Assembly: GCA_034769895.1 (NCBI GenBank)
Contig: CM068367.1
Location: 124,037,927 to 124,101,926 of the forward strand
Length of the DNA stretch: 64,000 bases
Reading direction: 5' to 3'
DNA from: Magicicada septendecula
Taxonomy: Eukaryota; Arthropoda; Insecta; Hemiptera; Cicadidae
Numbering within the stretch: the first letter of the stretch is position 1; each line of letters opens with the position of its first letter. A program made the position numbers and the translations under genes. The notes beneath the pieces are model-generated. The model was given only the letters and a program-made list of their open reading frames with translations, did not search any database and had not been told where the DNA came from. This document shows, one piece after another, positions 61,396-64,000 of this stretch.

Positions 61396-63804
61396 CTATT
61401 CACGGTTTATTTTCATTGCTGTGTCATATAGTTTATTTGACTTGAATGACAATTGTTCATTAAGTACCTGACTTTTATTCATTCTTAAGGCCTTGTATAT
61501 TTCAAATTCTTCTAGGGCATCTAGTAGTTGACCCTTTTTACCTGTAAGTAAAGGTTCCAGATTCTCTTTAAATCCAGTGTATGTATGATTCTCATTTATT
61601 AGGTGTTGTGCGTAATGCGATACATTAGTATTGGGGAACTTCTTAGGTAAATGTTCTTTGAATCTCTCGGAAAATTTTATCCCCGTCTGGCCTATATAGA
61701 TTTTATCACATTCATTACACCGGATCCTATAAACATTCGAACAATCCTCTAGTAATGCTGTGGTATGAGGCTTAAGTATATTTGTTACTTTATTCGTGGT
61801 CCTGAACGAGACAATAATTCCTAGCTTTTATAGTTCATTATGTAGTATATTAGGTAGTATGTTCGTATATCTAGCGGCAACATATTGGGTTTTATCTTTA
61901 ACTTTGTCCGATCGTTTTAATTTATTAGCGTGTTTATATATTATTTTATCAATGATTTTACTATTTTAACCATTCACTATTGCTATATGTTTTATTATAT
62001 TAATTTCATCGTTATAGTCTTCTATGTCCATCGGTATATTCGTCAATCTAGGTGCCAGTGCGTTAAAAGTAGCCATTTTTTGTGTATAAGGATGATTAGA
62101 ACTAGCATGTATGGCTATATCAGTTGTCGTTGGCTTTCTATATATTTTAAAGCTAAGGAGGTTATTACGTTTATATGTGGTTACGTCCAGGAAATTCAAC
62201 ATATTGTTATGCTCTACTTCCATAGTGAATTTAATATTACTGTTTATGCCGTTCAAAAAAGTAAGCAATCCGTCTATCTGTCTAAGAGTACCACCAAAAA
62301 TTAAAAATGTGTCGTCTACGTACCGTGTGTACGAGATGATTTTATTATATAACTTGTTTTTGTCAGAAAGTATGTACTTGTTCTCATAATGATTCATGTA
62401 AATTTCCGCTAAAATTCCACTCACCGGTGAACCCATGGCCAGCCCATCCTCTTGGATAAAAAACTTGTTGTCGTGTGTAAAGTAATTCTGTTGTATAACA
62501 ATTTTCAATAAAAATATACGTTCATCAATTTGTATCTGTTTTAAGACTTTTGTCTTGAATAAAAGTCTCTCGAAAATATTTACCGTCTCTAATACGGGTA
62601 TGTTCGTATACAAGTTCACTATGTCCATAGAGATCAGTTTATGGTTAGGCAGTACTTCAATGGTTTTAACTTTGTTTATAAATTCTATTGTATTTTTTAC
62701 ACTATGTATGTTGTCCATTACTAAGCTGTTTTTGATAATTATTTGTAGCTTTTTGGCTACATTATAGCTTGGGGCAGTTGTATAATTTATTAATGGACGT
62801 ATTGGTATATTAGGTTTGTGTAACTTTGGTAGTCCTCTGAAAGCAAGCGCTTTCGGATTTATATTTTTGATACGTCGTCTAGTTTGAGCATCGAATAAAT
62901 TAACACATTTATTCACCGCTGAATTTATGGCTCTTGTATATTTAATGGTGGGGTCATTATTTAGGGTCTTAATATTATTTTCATTTATAAAATCATAGCA
63001 TTTTTGTGTGTATTCAGTTTTATTGATGATAACTACTGTACTACCTTTATCAGCTTTAGTTATCATTGCGTCAAAATTTTCTAATTTGCGTTTGATGTTC
63101 TTCGCGATTTTAATTTCATTACTAGACCTCATGTTAAGCGTCCTACCCGACTGCAATGTACGATTTAATTTATAGTTGATTGCCACCCGTGTATCGTTCT
63201 GAATTTCCTGGTTTTTTATTTGTTTAATGACGGCTTCTGCATTTACGACTTCTCTTATTAACATGTCTTTTCCATAATCAGATAAATTATGCTGTAAACC
63301 CTTAGATAATAAACTACATTCTTCATTAGATAGTTCAATGTTCGTGAGGTTAGCTACACGCTTATAAAATTTGTGTTTACAAATTATGTTATCTGCTTTG
63401 TTTTGCTCGCTGTCCAATTTATCATATTTCTTGTTGTGTCTTGATACAATCGAAATAGCAATGTTTCTTATGTGTCTGTGAATAACTTCTAAAACTTCGT
63501 TAATTATGATCGGGTGTATCGAGTCCAGGACCCTCAAATGCGCATTAAATAACAACTTGTTCAGATAATTTTTCTTTTTTTACAAAGCCTTAATTTCTTC
63601 CTTAAGCCAAAGCTTCTGTGCTTTAATTTTAGTGTTAGAGGCTGCTATTGACATGTTTCTTATTTTTATAGTAGCGAATTTAGGTGTTACGTTATGTCTT
63701 AAACATTTCTTGATAAACCTGATATTGAGGTTTGTTTTTAATATCTTGATTTTTAGGTTTTTATATTTATAGACCACGTTTGCTTGCTCGGCTTCGATAT
63801 ACAT
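61396..63804 (-). pseudogene. PLE reverse transcriptase-endonuclease, frame kept but three internal TAA codons
   Basis: One minus-strand frame of 803 codons has no frameshift but three internal TAA stops (63580-63582, 61966-61968, 61828-61830). Residues 1-75 form the PLE N-terminal region. The RT shows TKADKGSTVVIINKTEY, RGLPKLHKPNIPIRPLIN, SMDIVNLYTNIP (first Asp region), EDGLAMGSPVSGILAEIYMN and YTRYVDDTFLIF, with the YVDD catalytic pair. After a linker comes the endonuclease: RIRCNECDKIYIGQTGIKFS with YIG and the CxxC pair, then RFKEHLPKKF and a conserved ALEEFEIYKAL end. The protein would reverse-transcribe the element at a nicked site. With three stops it should be inactive unless TAA is read through. 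Confidence 0.88.
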
Positions 63805-64000
63805 ATTTACTGTATGGTCTCCAGATCACTGTATATGATTAAATCAATCCACTTAATGTTAATTTAATATGGTTAATTTTATCCACTAAGTGATCTTCTT
63901 TTACTAATTACAACATGTTTCAGGGCTTATATCCCCATCTTCAGGTAAAAACAAAATCTACCCTATTGTTAGGGTTTCGTTAAAAAGTTCACAATGACAC
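63801..64000 (-). repeat. PLE terminal repeat, upstream copy (cut by window end)
   Basis: It matches 61100-61290, with the same hammerhead-like motif at about 63901-63946. It overlaps the first codons of the PLE frame at 63801-63804. Confidence 0.9.

Larger units (their letters stand above)
61100..64000 (-). mobile_element. Nearly full-length Penelope-like element
   Basis: Direct terminal repeats (61100-61290 and 63801 to the window end) enclose one minus-strand coding region with PLE reverse transcriptase and C-terminal GIY-YIG endonuclease, the classical Penelope layout. The two repeats differ by an indel near 63848-63876 and a few bases. The upstream repeat is cut by the window edge. Confidence 0.9.

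Overview
The window looks like repeat-rich, gene-poor DNA from an animal with a large genome, most likely an insect. Reasons: a mariner, several hAT elements with 8-bp target duplications, Penelope-like elements (PLEs) with GIY-YIG endonucleases, non-LTR retrotransposon tails of types common in insects, (CA)n/(TG)n arrays up to 250 bp, AT-rich spacers and one intron-bearing coding exon. I cannot name a species. A cockroach-like or other polyneopteran genome would fit, but that is inference from the style of the LINE proteins.

Layout. 1-288 is the 3' end of an LTR. 402-15755 is a complete Ty3/gypsy retrotransposon with unusually long LTRs (3.2 kb) and ATAT target duplications. Its 5' LTR carries a nested 2,977-bp solo LTR, also flanked by ATAT, and its 3' LTR keeps the matching empty site. 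The whole element lies inside a dispersed repeat called R1 here. 17246-21230 is a dead mariner split by a 2,715-bp minus-strand solo LTR. 22385-23144 (minus) is the only convincing host-type coding exon. 24365-25425 is a short PLE with inverted termini. 26680-27483 is an old minus-strand hAT copy holding a LINE tail.

33157-37603 is a 4.4-kb hAT element with a perfect CTCATGAG duplication, inserted in another R1 copy. It is filled with two arrays of a ~160-bp minisatellite and two copies of a repeat (Y) with a hammerhead-like motif; its transposase survives only as a C-terminal remnant. An R1 copy not broken at these sites follows at 38676-39230. From 39 to 61 kb there are LINE 3' ends on both strands, four non-autonomous hAT elements, two solo copies and one fragment of a ~455-bp LTR, and a pair of ~400-bp dispersed repeats. 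61100-64000 is a nearly full-length PLE on the minus strand with direct terminal repeats; the window ends inside the second repeat.

How the parts relate. Nothing here looks like an operon or pathway; the story is one of nested insertions that can be dated against each other. The most unusual signal is a hammerhead-ribozyme-like core (CUGANGA, one extra U, a hairpin whose stem differs in sequence each time, then GAAA) in four different repeat contexts: both PLEs, repeat Y, and a free-standing inverted pair at 57774-57948. All boundaries and repeat matches were found by eye, without alignment software.
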